From Anarhynchus alexandrinus (Eukaryota; Chordata; Aves; Charadriiformes; Charadriidae): a stretch of 64,000 nucleotides of DNA. This document shows, in pieces, positions 36,501-49,600 of this stretch. The notes beneath the pieces are model-generated. The model worked only from the letters and a program-made list of their open reading frames with translations, was not told where the DNA came from and made no database searches. The stretch is taken from assembly GCA_008711295.1 (NCBI GenBank), contig VUYV01000608.1:195724-259723 (forward strand). The letters are read 5' to 3'. The translations under genes were made by a program, and so were the position numbers. The stretch's first letter is position 1; every line of letters starts with the position of its first letter.

Positions 36501-38967
36501 CCTTTCTGCCATGAATTTCACAAACTAAAATATTGACACCTAGATCTGCCGATGTTTTTCTATAATAAAGTCTTAGAACACATTTTCTCCTTGCCTGGTC
36601 TCTTTCTGATGCTGAAACCCTGCTTGGGCTTCTTTGTGGACTATTCAGTGTTATAATGAAAGCTACTATTCTTAAGGCTGATGTTATTTAAATGAAGCTT
36701 TCTAGGCCTTGCTTTAAATTGCAAATTAAATGCATTAAATTCATTCTCAATAGCACTTACAAACCTAAATGAGGAGCCTTGTAGTTCTGTTTTGAGCTTA
36801 GAGTGCTGGGTTGCACTGGGTGAATACAAATGACTAACCTGCTGCATTGGGTTCAGAGCTGGACATTGGTTTAGTATTTGAAAAACAAAAGTCACAAATC
36901 ACATTTATCAAAACCAATATTAACTTTGTGTACACTTTGTATATTATGGATTTGGAATATGCCTGAGAGTCAACCACTTAAGCAATCCCCGAGAGATTAG
37001 GTGGGACAAATTAGTCTGAGCTAAGTGCATCTTTCTGAATGCCAGACGTAAGTAGTGGACAATGGTGGTCTCCTTTGTATGAAACATTGTCTGTGATGTT
37101 AAGTCAAGTCTATAAGGGTCCATTTTTAGATTCTGACAGAGAGAGGAGAGGTTGGTTGCTGAGATTATTGTTAGTACTTGCATGAAGTTCTTAACCTGAA
37201 AGTTTTACTCCTCAAATAACCAGTGGATACTGTGTGAGAGCACTGGTGATAGTTCTGTGGTTCCAGGTTACTCATTTCTGCTTTGTGGGTGTCCATTTGT
37301 CTCCTACACAAAACTCTACTTTCACTACACCGTAGAACTTCCTTCCACAAATTGCTGGACAGTCTGTCTTATCCTGTATTATTACTTACGGTTGTAGCAT
37401 TCTCTTTTTTTTTTTTTCTCTCTCCTTTCTGCACTTAAAAATTGCTTCCTAGGCCTCAGCAAGTAGGAGTCTTTCTGTCACTGCCTTTGCTGCTTTACTT
37501 CTGCTTGGGTAATCATGGTGCAAATTGTTCCTCACTGGATTGTTTTCATAGATGAAGACTGCAATAAAGAATTGACAGTAAATAAATGGCTTATTTGTCT
37601 CTAAATCAGTTCAGATCATGATCTGTGATTTTACTAATATTCTGCTGTCACTGTTTTTCCCTTTCAAAGCTATTTATTTATGTTTTAAGTTCAGAGTTCT
37701 AAGTTCATTTGAGTTCAGTGTAAAATGCTGTGGGGTTTGAGGAGGAAACTAGGTTAGAGAATCAATTTGTTGACTGAGTTAAAAAAACAAAACAAACAAA
37801 CCACCAGATAACCCCTACTGTTTATTCATGTCTAGCATGCTAGCTCTGTGTCTTTAAAATAAAGTGCTCACATAGATATGATTTTCAAAAGCCATGGTTT
37901 ACTCTGGAAAAAATGAGATCTACAGTAAAGTTACAGGCATTCAGACTAGTCCTTTTAATGTACAAGGGTTGGGTACATAAACTTTTTTGTTACTGGGATC
38001 CAAAAAAGCTTTCATATTTGTTACAGTACTTACCTGAGCTGATGTTACAGCTCCAAGATGGCTTGTCTGTCCTCAAAATCTCTTAATAAAACCAGTTTGT
38101 ACTGACCTACCCATCTTCATGTAGACACACCTTCAGGCTTACCTTCTTCGTTTCTGTACTTTCTGTCCAAACTACCCTTGGAGAGACCGGGATACCATCC
38201 AGGTGGAGATGTAGGTATTTTCATTCCTTCATCCTTAGGAGACAATGGGAATCGGCCCTTGCTCCATCATGGTAAGGAACAGGGAGAGCCCTTGAAAGGG
38301 GTAAGGGAGTGTCAGAAACCCAAATCTAAAGCCAAAAGTTCTTCCTCCTTGTACCACTGCAGAATGATAGGCAGGCTTAATTGTAACCACCTGTGGGTTG
38401 AGGCCATCATAATTAAGCTTATAATTAATGCTAGCCAGTGTCTCTTAAGGTTTTGTTTGTGGTAAATCAATTTATTGTTGAAAAACAGCATGGAGTATGC
38501 TGACTTGGATAGGAGATTCTGAGTAACACCTCCACCCCTGTGACTTGCACATGATACAAGTGCAGTCACAAAGTTTTAAGCATGAGTGGCTAGAAAGCTG
38601 AAAAAGTGTGTGCATTTTAAATAATTTGTTTTTTAGCCACTGTGCATGAAATAGTCAGATATGGTGTCCATATCAAAACTGGAGAGGTACTCTACTAACA
38701 TGCTGAGCAAGTTTTACAGGTGAGTTCGAGTTCATCAGAAGGGAAGTGCATTTTTAAAGCAAAGTGACGGTCTGTTAATGAGAGAACCTTTCTCACATGA
38801 AAGAAATAACAAACCTATAGAGAGGGAAAATCTTGAGTCATACTTGTATTCATGGTATTCGTTTCTTGGTGGTTCTGCTTCCCATCCTCTGTATTCAGCC
38901 TATTTTACCCTCTAGACTAGCTTATCAACTATGGCTGTACTCATGCCTGGGTAGAAGTGAGTCTTGT

Positions 38968-39013
38968 GTCTTTGCAATTCTCAAAAATACAAGTCTTTGC
39001 AATTCTCAAAAAT
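38968..39013. repeat. 21-bp direct repeat (25-bp tandem unit)
   Basis: GTCTTTGCAATTCTCAAAAAT occurs at 38968-38988 and again at 38993-39013, separated by ACAA. A small recent tandem duplication in intron sequence. Confidence 0.95.
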
Positions 39014-42000
39014 TGAGATACATGCACCATATTAGCATGTCTCATTGTGTTGTGTGCTGTTGTGATACATGAACATTGTTTGGAATTTCAAGTCAATACT
39101 TAAATGATTGCTTATGTTCAGGTAGTTCCACACATTTTTAGCTCTTGTGAAACTGGGTAATTTTTTATTTGATTTCTGTGAAACTTTCATTTGACGGTAA
39201 GGAGATACTTGTGGTATGTTTTATTTCCAGATCCCCTTGATGCTACATTTTGTTTAAAGTCCTGGAGAAATACACTCAGAAAAAATATGCTTGTCTTAAA
39301 TATACTGCTTAACAGCTCAAGTCACTGACTGGTATTAAGGACCTGCCCAGGCCATAGGATGACACTGACTTAGGGAGGAATACGGCAGAGATGAGGGGCA
39401 TAAATGTTAATGCCAGCTGTGTGCTGAGATTTAGATGCTCTGGGCAGCATACAGCTAATACGGATTTTGAATGAGAGTGGATGGTACTTATGCTTTAGCC
39501 TTACCACCACTAGACCCCATCAAAAAACCTATAAATCCCTGAAGGTATGTTTAGATGAGTATTGACTCTTGTGATTTTGAGAAAGATGGATGCAAATTTC
39601 TTAAAATAGCAGGCTTCACTAGTGAAGTGTCCTGTGGCATTCTGGGATGTAGTTCAGAGAAAAGATATAAAACTGCACTGCCAGACCTTAAATTATATAT
39701 CTCTAGAAAGAAAATATGCCATTTGTCTTCAGCTTTGTCACTCTGTATTGAATCAAAATAATTTCTTCCTACCACTTTTAAAGTTTTGTTTGCTTTGGAA
39801 GATATTTTATTTCCTGCTTTCAAGAAGAGGTAATGAATATGGGCATATTAACAGAAGTTGCTGATTTTGTGGTATCTGCTTGAAGGCAATGGAAGGGGTG
39901 AAGTACCAAATTATTTTGGGAGGATTCTCCCAGCTATTAGAATTCCTTTTTGAAGTAAAAGTGGGTTATTGAAGCTTTAAAAAAGACCTTTGCAGTAAAC
40001 AATGCTGGTCAAATATTAGTACTATTTTCCCTTTCCATGGGTATTGTTGTTATCCAGCTATTGAGTGGGTGTTATAGAATGTAAAAGAAAATGATTCTTG
40101 AAAAAATGCTACTTGTAAAGATATTACTGGCACTTTAACAGATCACTGTAAAGAAGTATGTACTGCACATTCAAAGTAGTAATTTAAAAGAATGAAATAT
40201 TGATGATTCAGCTTTGTGTTAACAACAAATTTTTCAGAGTTTGTATGTAATATGAAAGCATAACCTGATCCTGAACCCCCTCTGGTTATGAAAAACCACT
40301 TAGCGCTCATTATTAGAGTGGAGCAGTTCATGCTAATAATTAATACAGTCTGCAGAGAACACTTGCAAGTTCAGGCTTTCTGCAGTAAAAAGACAATGTG
40401 TCAAACCTGTGCAGGTTTAGTTGCATAACTGCTTTTCCTTGCTTTGAATGATGCATATGTCCCCACTGCTTCCCCAGGTCTCTTTTGTCCTACCAGTGTG
40501 ACTGCAAGGCAGGCTCCACCTTACCTCACACACGTGAATGTAATTTGGCAGAATGATCCCCATGACTCTCAAATACCTGATTAATCCCTTAATATCATTC
40601 TTCTTGCCTTCTCTACTTTTTTTCCTTGTTTTTATTTTCTGTTGTCTGTTTTCATTTTGTTTACACCACAGTTGTTGTAGATACACCTTACTATGCTTTG
40701 ATTATATATTGCTTTCCTCCTCTTCCCATGTTTTCTGACCAAGATGCTATATTCACTTTCCATATTTGCATAATACTAAATTTCAATGCGGCCTAAGCTT
40801 TTTCAATGGAGATTGCCCAGGCACACTGTGCAGCCCTGGATGAGTTAGGTATTCTGCCTGTGTACCTCCTGTTCCTTGGCTGTGTTTTGGTGCTTGGACT
40901 ATTGCTCTTGAAACTACAAGTGCCTTCAAGTTTTTATTTTCTTTTAATTATTGGTATCTTATTGATATCATCTCAGGGACCAAAGGCATGAGGACTTCCA
41001 GGAAAAAAAAATAAAATTGTGTTGTTACCACTTATCTGCTACATAATCTTCATTCTTGTGCTACTGAAGTCAGCAAGTCTTAAAGTACACTGGAGAGATG
41101 TGAATTCCTTTGTCTGGTCTTTTGCCTTGTGCCTTCCAGACAACTGGGTTTCCAAGAATATGGTATCCAGCATCTCCTTCCCTTGCTCTCACTTTTTCAC
41201 TTTGCACGCTTCAAAGCTGATGCTCTTTTTAATCAAGAAGCTACTTGGTCTACGTGTTTTCAACAAAGTTGATACCTCCAGGAATAAGATGTTCCTTTTG
41301 AATCTGGATCACATATTTTGAGACTTATTATGTACGCAAGAGAAAAGCTTTTTATACTGAGAACTTCTCACTTTTTACATGTTGGTAATTACACAATGTC
41401 ATGCTGGGTAGAAAAGCGAGTACTGATATGCAAGTAAAATGGGTGGTATGAATGCAGCCTGCTAAACCTCACACAATATTGATAACATTGCTGGAAAAAA
41501 AAGTTTATTTGTGATCTACAAAAGCAGGCATTTGGCACACTGTTGCCAAAGGGGATACTGATACAGAGGCTTCTACACAAGACACAGCCTCTGTCTGCAT
41601 AATCCCTGCAGGTTGAGGAATGTGCCTCAGAGTCGCTCAGTATTAATGTGTTTGTGGACGCTTCTCAAACGAGAAAAAGTTGCGCTGTGCTGGTTTTGAA
41701 CTGTTTACCTAGATGCACATTCACAACATGCTTATCTTCCTCTCTGCCTTTGCTCTTCAATAACAAACTCTAGAGATTCTTAAGGTATCTAGAACAGAAT
41801 AACCCGGGTGGATCTGCCCATATGTATTAGAGGGGTACAGTCCTCCAGCTCCTGATACTTCAAAGGCAAAAGACATGCCTACCACACACATGCACAAGTC
41901 TGCGAATGTTTTGTATGACCAACACACTTCCAGCTTCCTGTCACTGGCCAGAAACCTTTCTGTCTCTACGTTTATAAATATTGCATTAATGATGCGTTAT

Positions 42001-43458
42001 TGCAGCTCTTGATTACATCCATTCTGGGTAGATGAGACATGGCAGCCCTTGGTGATTAGAGGAGCATCTGTCAGTTCCTATTTATCTCTTAATATCCATG
42101 CTATAAATAACTGGAAATGCTTGTACTTAGGTCTGTATTTCTAGGTTTTTACTTGGCATGTAAAAATTACACTGACTCATATCATTTAAATATTCAGATT
42201 TGCCGTAGGAAAGTGTTCAGTGGGAGGGAGAATAACCATGTTTTAAAAGCTATGAACTGACAAACTCTCTCCATTTTATCCAAATACAGTACAGCTGACC
42301 TAATAAAGCTTTGTTTCCTATGGGCTGGTGTCCTTCATTCTTATCATACCCAGGGCCAGATATTCAGATTCACAGCATATTCCTAGAACAGACCCATGGG
42401 GCAAGAGGCAGATGGTGTGTGCTGTGGCTGGTCCAGAGCTGTACAAATACTGGTTGTGTGTCCGCTGTCGAGAAAACTGCATGACCACTGACTTGAGCCT
42501 GCTTCTTCCTTCTGTAAGGCTAGGAATGTAGGTGTAGCTGGTGATTTTCGTGTAGATGCTGGGAAATTAACTTCTGATCATTACCTCTTTTTAGAATGAT
42601 TGGCTGGTAAAGTTAAATATTCAACAGCTTGATTCAATCAAACTAGGTCCTCATTGTGTTTCTTTTTTTGGGGAGTGTAGTTGTTTTGGAGCTTTTTTGG
42701 TTTTGAATATTGGGGTAAAAACATAGTATAGAGATCATGCATCCATGACATTAAAACCTGAATGAATAAAATAATAAAGAACTCAGATACATTTAAATGT
42801 CTTAATTATTTTTTTTTTTAGCTTTTAATTTTAGCAGCGGGCACCTTAAAATTGTGGTCTCACAGTGCTGCTGTATTTCATGGAAATGCAACTCTTATTA
42901 AAACAAAGTAATTCTTATTATGGTCTGAACAAATTGATTTTCTTTGGAAGTCTTGTACAGTGTATCTGCCTATTCACTATTAACATACTTTTCATCATAA
43001 GTGTCTTTAAATTCGTTAGTTTTCAGCCCCCATAAAGTGTTTAGAAAAGTACAGGAATTGGTATATTTCAAAAATTTGTAGATGTAAAACCTTGAAGTTT
43101 TGAGGAAGTAAAATGTAACAGTTTCAGGATGGTAGGAGCTTATGGAAGAAAGAAAATAACCTTTCATAGCTTCTTTTTAATAAAGTCAGATGATTTTTGC
43201 CATCTATTCAATAATTTGTGCGTTGCATTGATTATTTATGCCCAGCAAATTGACTGTTGTGTGGTGGTTCAATGGTGCTCTTTAAATAGAGTGAGAGAGC
43301 ACACAACATGCAGTACTAGCTAAAACAGCATTTAGTGTTTCTTCCTATGACCATAATCTAGAAAAAAATTGTATTTTGAACTTTCTCAGGAAGCAATATT
43401 TTCATTTATTTTCCCTCTGTTATTTTTGGCAAAAAGGACTGTTTATGTTGCTAGTTTC

Positions 43459-43794
43459 ATGACTACTCACTGTCAGGACTACAAATACTGTGGTGCTACA
43501 GATGATGGTGAAATGGGAACGCTCAAGCTCACTGATTTAACAAGGAGCCCAAGAATGGAAATACGTCAAAATCTTCATATGCAGCCAAAGCAGCCTTTCC
43601 GGCATCAGCAGCGGGCACTGAGCATTCATACATCTTTTAGTTCATCCACGTTGCCCGTGTCTTCCAAACACAGAGGAAAATTTATAAACCTACGTGACAG
43701 TGTAAAAAAGAGTCCTACAAAAAGCACAGCAAAAGTAAAAGCTGCTAGTGGTTGGGTGTCTGATGGCTCGTGTTCTAGTTGTTCTTTAGAAAAG
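43459..43794 (+). CDS. Candidate additional DLG1 first coding exon (MTTHCQDYKYC amino terminus)
   Basis: The frame is open from 43357. The first ATG is at 43459, and the frame stays open for 112 codons to a strong phase-0 donor (TTAGAAAAG, then GTATGT from 43795). That phase matches the following DLG1 exons at 46577, 51802 and 54682. The product starts MTTHCQDYKYC, is rich in Lys, Arg, Ser and Thr, and ends SGWVSDGSCSSCSLEK, so cysteine clusters sit near both ends. The layout recalls the amino terminus of the paralogue DLG3, which also has an early Cys-rich start, a basic Pro/Ser/Thr middle and a late Trp/Cys motif shortly before the VNG exon. That resemblance is my inference, not an alignment. 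Early cysteines could be palmitoylation sites, as in other DLG amino termini. The ATG context is weak (T at -3, A at +4). An alternative is an internal cassette exon using the acceptor before 43390. I do not recall a described isoform with this start. Confidence 0.6.
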
Positions 43795-46576
43795 GTATGT
43801 ATTGCACTAGTTATTTATAAATGCGCATTTTTGGCGCAAACCATAGAAAGTATGTCACACTTTCTCTTTCAATTTTATCCCTGCTATTTCTGGAGACTTA
43901 ATATTACTTAATTTTGTTTTGTACTTTATCGCTTGAAATCATAGTAATAATTGAAATTGGGCTAGCAAAGAAATACTTCTGCTCAGTGTTTTCCCATTAA
44001 GATTATTGCACTGTACACAATGTAGGGTTTTTATAGTAATTTCTTGAAAGTGAGCAAGGTCTGGTTTGCTTGATTTTTGTCCTCCAAAATATGTCTTTTA
44101 GTATTTGACAAATAGCAGCTTTATGGAATTTGCTGATTTAGTTGATCTGCTTCAGGATGCATACGGTGCTTTGATAATTTCAGGTTAGTTGGTATTTCCT
44201 CACAGAAAGAGTTATTGTGTGTGTTGGTTTAACATGACAAAATGTATGTGGTCTTCCTTTTCACAAGATCTGGACTTAGTGTTAGATTTGGAGGCACTCC
44301 TTTTAATTGATCATTTAAAGGTGGTATTATCTTAGCTTTTTTAAAATACCACTTAAAATTAAATTACTGTTTGTGTTTAGAAATATTAGAAAGTCTATCC
44401 TTACACTTTAAAAAAGAATTAAATGAGATTTATTGTACTGTTGTAACAGAACGGCTTTTCATTGTAGGTGTTAGCACATTTATTTAGGCTGACAGACTGT
44501 GTTAAAGGGAGTTATTGCTCAAGTCACGCATTCCTATATGTAATAGTCTATCGTACTTGTGTGCTATAGTTCATAGTTTGGCTTGTAAGAGCCAGTGATA
44601 TTAAACCATCAGCACAAAGGGAGAATACAGTGACAGTACTGATAGCTTATGACACTGGAACCTGAAAGAATTAAAGTACTTTGAACAATGTTGGTCTTAA
44701 AATAATAAGGATAAAAATTGGAACTGGTTGGGAAGGTTCTTGAAGCGTTTGGGAAGGAGTAGCCCAGAAAGAGAAGGGAGTTAAGAATTGAGGAAAAAGA
44801 AGGAAGCAGGAAGATAAAGCTGTTGTTTGGTGCAGAGAGGGATGCAGATTGTTTGGCCCACAAGGAAATGAACTATGACTGTCTCAGTTATTTTGTTAAG
44901 TCGAAGGGCAGGGGAGTGTGGTCAGTATCTAAGAATAACTTTGATTTGTTTTTAACCTTCTCTTGCTGCAGGAGCTGTAACTGTAATGCTGGAACTTTTC
45001 TGACGTGCTAACGGTTAGCTTGTCCGCCTTAGTGTTGTGTTATATTTTGATATGTAATGTGTGTATATCTGAAGCTTTGGTTACAGGGTTTTTTTTACTG
45101 TGTGCATACGTGGGAATCTGCTTACTTTGAAACAAGGCAGACTTGAAGAGGTAGCTTACCTTTTGCATAGGTAGGGCTGAGTGATCAATCAAGCTATTTA
45201 ATTTGATCTCTCCTATAAAGGTTGCATCATTCTTCCAGTAACTGGAGGTTTATTGCAGTGATCATTTCCTGCATCCTTTGCAAAATGCATATTACCATTT
45301 TTCTAGACCAAGCTAGATTCTTCCCCATGCCCCTTTAACACTTGAGAGATTGTGTTGTTGTCCACACATGTAAGGATGTCTAAATGGCATTAGTAATAAT
45401 CTTTCAAGATATCAAACGTGTCTTGTTCTTATATCTTTCAATAACAGCAACATTTTTCACCAGCTGTTCATTTTGGGTAAATGGACTTGGAGCTGAAAAA
45501 AAACTGTAGAAATATCATATGTACATTTAATAAGGGTTGTTACTCTTGGGCTGTTTCAGGTTTCTTTTAATATTTGCTTTTATTCTTTAATTTGGTGTAT
45601 GTTGCTTAGTGTTTTAAAATATCTTAAACTTTTAAAATATATTTAATACTTTCATGTTTTGGGGTTTTGGTTCATTTTCAGGATTTGGTATTTTATTTTT
45701 TCATTATGCTTCATTATGTTTAAAGATCACAAGAATGTCTTGGAACAACTGAGTTGCAAGAGCTTTTATCTGCTGTTCAGCTTGTAATTTTGATGATAGT
45801 TGCCAGTAGTGTATGTTGCTGACAGCTTGTTGACAACCAGTATGTTAACATCTCAAAATGATTTGTGTCAATGTTTTGCTCAAAATTCTATTTGTAATCT
45901 TGTTCCCTTGCAGCTTAAGTGTCATTAGCTTTCCTGGTTGTTATTTTTATGAAAATTCCTAAGACCAAAATTCTACTAGTCTGAAGGTGTATGGTAAACC
46001 TGTATGAAGATCTTTGAGAGGTAGATTGAATCAATTTTAGGGTCTTCTGCCCATTTGACTAAAAGATTTTTATTGATTTTTGCCCGATTTAGAAACCATA
46101 ATGTACTGCTGGTGTTTCCCCTTTATCAAAAATAAATATTAACTTTGTTCAGCGCTATCAACTTTAACCACTGTTTCCCTGCTTTTGCACACTGTTGTAT
46201 GATGGTGAAGGGCTTCTGTTGTGAAACCATCCCACAAAAAGCCTGAGTCTGTCCAATGACATGAACAGGTTTTCTGTTGGATCCCAAAGTACTCTGTACT
46301 GTATTACTCTGTACTGCAAGGTGAGTAACTTGGTATGAGTAAGCAATGTGGATACATCTTACTGCTGTGGGTTCTCAGACATTAGCATGTTGCTGGGGAT
46401 GCACTGCCATGCAGCATGGTTAAAGGTGGTTGGTTGTTTTCAGTTGTGGTTATAGTCTCCTAATCTGTATACTATTGCAGAATTTTTCTTTTTAAGCTGC
46501 TAAATTTGAATCTTGTTTGTTTTAAAATGTTTTTCATTTTTTTCATTATTTTTGACATTTTGTTGGTGATTTTTAG
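43795..46576 (+). other. DLG1: DLG1 intron
   Basis: Intron between the candidate first exon and the 33-codon proline-rich exon. It starts with the donor GTATGT and ends with TGATTTTTAG at 46576. I see no repeats of note and no exon-like frame. Confidence 0.7.
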
Positions 46577-46675
46577 CCCACAGAAGCTGTTCCTTCCTCG
46601 TCTCCCATTGTCCCTGTGATCCCTGTCCCACCAGTCCCTGCTGAGACCGCTGTCATCCCATCCACCATACCACAG
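46577..46675 (+). CDS. DLG1: DLG1 proline-rich cassette exon (33 codons)
   Basis: Phase 0 at both ends, with acceptor TTTTTAG before 46577 and donor GTTTTT from 46676. It encodes PTEAVPSSSPIVPVIPV, then PPVPAETAVIPSTIPQ. This corresponds to the proline-rich insertion between the KYRYQDED segment and PDZ1 of DLG1. In mammals the two proline-rich exons here are alternatively spliced and have been proposed to contact SH3 domains. The length equals the mammalian exon (33 residues), while the sequence is less conserved than the flanking exons. The GTTTTT donor is weak (no A at +3, no G at +5), consistent with optional inclusion. Confidence 0.95.
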
Positions 46676-49600
46676 GTTTTTATTGTTTTGGGGTTTTTTG
46701 TTAAATTTGTTCAACTTTTAATTTATTTCATTGCTTTGTTTAAATTGACACTTTGGTACTCTTACACCCAAGTTTGAGATGAACTGTGAAATAGCTGAAT
46801 TAATAATACACTGGAGTTTCATCCTAATTTTTGTTTGTTTTATAGCAGCTTTTAGTCCATTTTAAATATCTATATTTTCATATGTAAGTATATTAGTAAG
46901 TTGTGAAATAGCTAAAGAAAGAAACCCCAAAAGAATGGAAAGAAGCAATAGGAGATTTTGTGTTCTCACATAATAGTTTTCGAGCCATTTCACCCTTACT
47001 AAAGTGCTATTGTTTGATTTATTCATTTATAGAAAATAGTTGTATCATCTCATATACAAGTACTTAATAGATGTCTTTCATTGATAGTGCTTCCATGACA
47101 TTTCTTCTGTTCTCCAGCCATTTGTTGGTATCAGTGTGCTTGGGGCATTTGGGATACAAAAGGGTTTTTTACTCCCTCTATTCCTAACACAGTTGACTCA
47201 TGGAATGTACTTCCCTTCTGGACTTTCATCTTTTAGGTCACATAATGTCAACACACAAAAAAAACCCAAAAAACCCTGTCAAGACAAGTTGAAAGCAGTA
47301 AACATGAGTCAACATTAATATCTTGCATATAACTTGGAATATTTGACCACAGCATGGCAAGCTGTGGAATAATTTAGGTTAGGTAGCAGTTATGTTTTCA
47401 CATGTTGAGTGGCATTCTACTTCTATTTTTTAAGGTCTGCTTTCTAGCTACACAGCTAAATTTGCAATAGGTGGTTATCTTTTTTTTTCTCTGCTACATT
47501 GTTAAATTTTACATAATCCAATAATTATCAGAAGTTTTTATAGTTGGCTGTTTTATAGTGCAATTACTAGTGGATGTATGTTTACACAAATCTGCCACTT
47601 GGACTTTTCCCAATGGGCAGATCGGAGATTTGATTAGTTTCAGCACTGTTTCCTCCTTATAGAGGCATTCTGCCCACATCAGGATTTGAGGCAGGCAAAC
47701 TAGTGCGACCAGTGGATTTCTGCTGTCTGCCTTGGTGGATAAAGATAACTGAGTTTCCAGTAGTATTTACTTTCAGGGAATTGCCAGTAAATATAATTTA
47801 AAGTAAAGTAATTAGTGCTATGTATTTATATTTTCTTTGACTGCCATTGCTGTGTTAATGTCCATTGATGATGCTGGATTACAAGCAGAAGAGTAAGAAC
47901 AGAGTGGTCTGTGCTTTTGTCTTCTGAGCATATGTAAATGTCTGCAGGCGTTCGCTATATAATTCTGCATCATTTGTGATTCTAAGCAATTAGAAAATAC
48001 CACAGAAAGTTATACTCCACTTTGGATTTGGCAGATGTATTTTTGTGCGATAGATACAGCTGTCTATTTTGTTAGTTACTTTACCCCTTAGGCAAGCCCT
48101 TAGTCTGCTTGTAAACAAACTTGTCAAATGGCTCTTAAATATTTGAACAAGCCCTGGCACAGAAGCTTGAAAGCGTTAGGTAATTTGGAGAACTCTTGCA
48201 TGACAGACTGAAATACCAGATCTTCTTTCCAGAAACATTTGATGTTTTGAGTTAGAAGTTGCCATGTGTCTTTGCAGTGTCGGGCGTACCTTTGGAATGC
48301 CTGGCTCAAAGCTTTTCTCCTTCCTGCTTGGGAAGGATGGTAAATTATTGCTTCTTGATGGAGAATTGAGATAAATGCAGAAGGAGCATTAGGAACAAAC
48401 ACTTAACTTATGGAAGGTGTTCTGCATCTGTTGGCTAATTTGTGTCTCAAACATGCTGTTCACATAGAAACCTCACCTACTAATAGCAATTAGCTTTTTT
48501 TAAGACATTAAAAGAAGAACACTTGTCAGCCTCAAGAAAAAGATTCATGGGAAACCAGCTTTCACTGTCTCTGCTTTTGTTGAATATACTTGGATATTAC
48601 AGAATGTTAATATTAAATAAAAATAAATTCCAAAATTGAGTAACACATAAAGAACGTAACTCAACTTTCAGAATTAATCCTTGCTTTATTTTCTATTTAT
48701 AAATTGAAAGTCCTTGCATTGATGATACACCAATATAAAATAAATGTATGTATGCTAATCTCTTGTAGATCCAGTGGAGATTAGACTACTAATGCCTTGT
48801 ATTCAGTCAGGTTCTTTTTAATACAATGTATTGTTTTGTTTTTCTTAATATTGTGTTAATTGTAAAGCTCTTTCAGGGATGGTGATGCATAATTTAATTG
48901 ATTGGCATTTTTAATACAGGATCTTCTTTTTAATTTAATCTTATTTTAATAGAACTTGCACTTGAATGAGAAGCAGAAATTGGAATGTAACTTAACGTCA
49001 GGAAATGGTTGTGAGAGCTAGCATTGTTTTGGCAGAGATTTTTATCATGACACTAGAAACTAGTACTTGATTTCTGGACTGCATAAAGTAGACCCATGCT
49101 TCTGAGAGAATTGCTGGGTGAAAAAGGGGTTTGATGGCATGTTGACAGTCATAAGTGTCATCCTTTTTGTTTCCTTTTTTTTAAATAGTCTAAACTCTTA
49201 ACTTGCGTAGATACCACCTGATTTTAGTACTTAGAAATTAGGCCTGTATCATTTAATAACAGCAACCTGATACCAGGTTGATGACTGTTGTCTAGTGATG
49301 GTAGATTATTCATCTCAGTCTTTTGTGAGGAACTTCTGAGTCATCACTTACTTCCCAGCTCTTGGAGGCTTTTAAAAATCATGAATTCTTCAGAAGTATG
49401 TTGTCATGGTAATGAAACTAAAATGCAATGTATGAATAGGTTAATTTAATTGTCATATTTTTGTAGATCTTAAGCTTATCTTTGAATGAGTTTAATACTA
49501 GCATTAATATTGCCACCTCTTAAGCTGTCCTAAATTTATTTCCACACACGTGTAAGAAATTTAAAAAAAAAAAGGTCTTAATTTTAAAGATAACGGAATT

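Larger units (their letters stand above)
19830..43389 (+). other. DLG1: DLG1 intron stretch between the two alternative first exons
   Basis: About 23.5 kb with no exon I can support. Visible contents are old CR1-like remnants (21190-21252, 29770-30000, 30990-31985), A-rich low-complexity sequence (18808-18846 just upstream, and 30490-30573), a G-rich tract (33572-33595), a 21-bp direct repeat (38968-39013) and unexplained coding-like sequence on the minus strand between about 25.3 and 29.0 kb (see findings). A 175-codon plus-strand open frame at 24941-25468 has no recognisable homology. Confidence 0.65.

Noticed and set aside
40806..40991. 61-codon hydrophobic frame (MEIAQAHCAAL start) with two membrane-like stretches
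   Set aside because: No splice sites, promoter or homology, and frames of this length are common by chance in the window.
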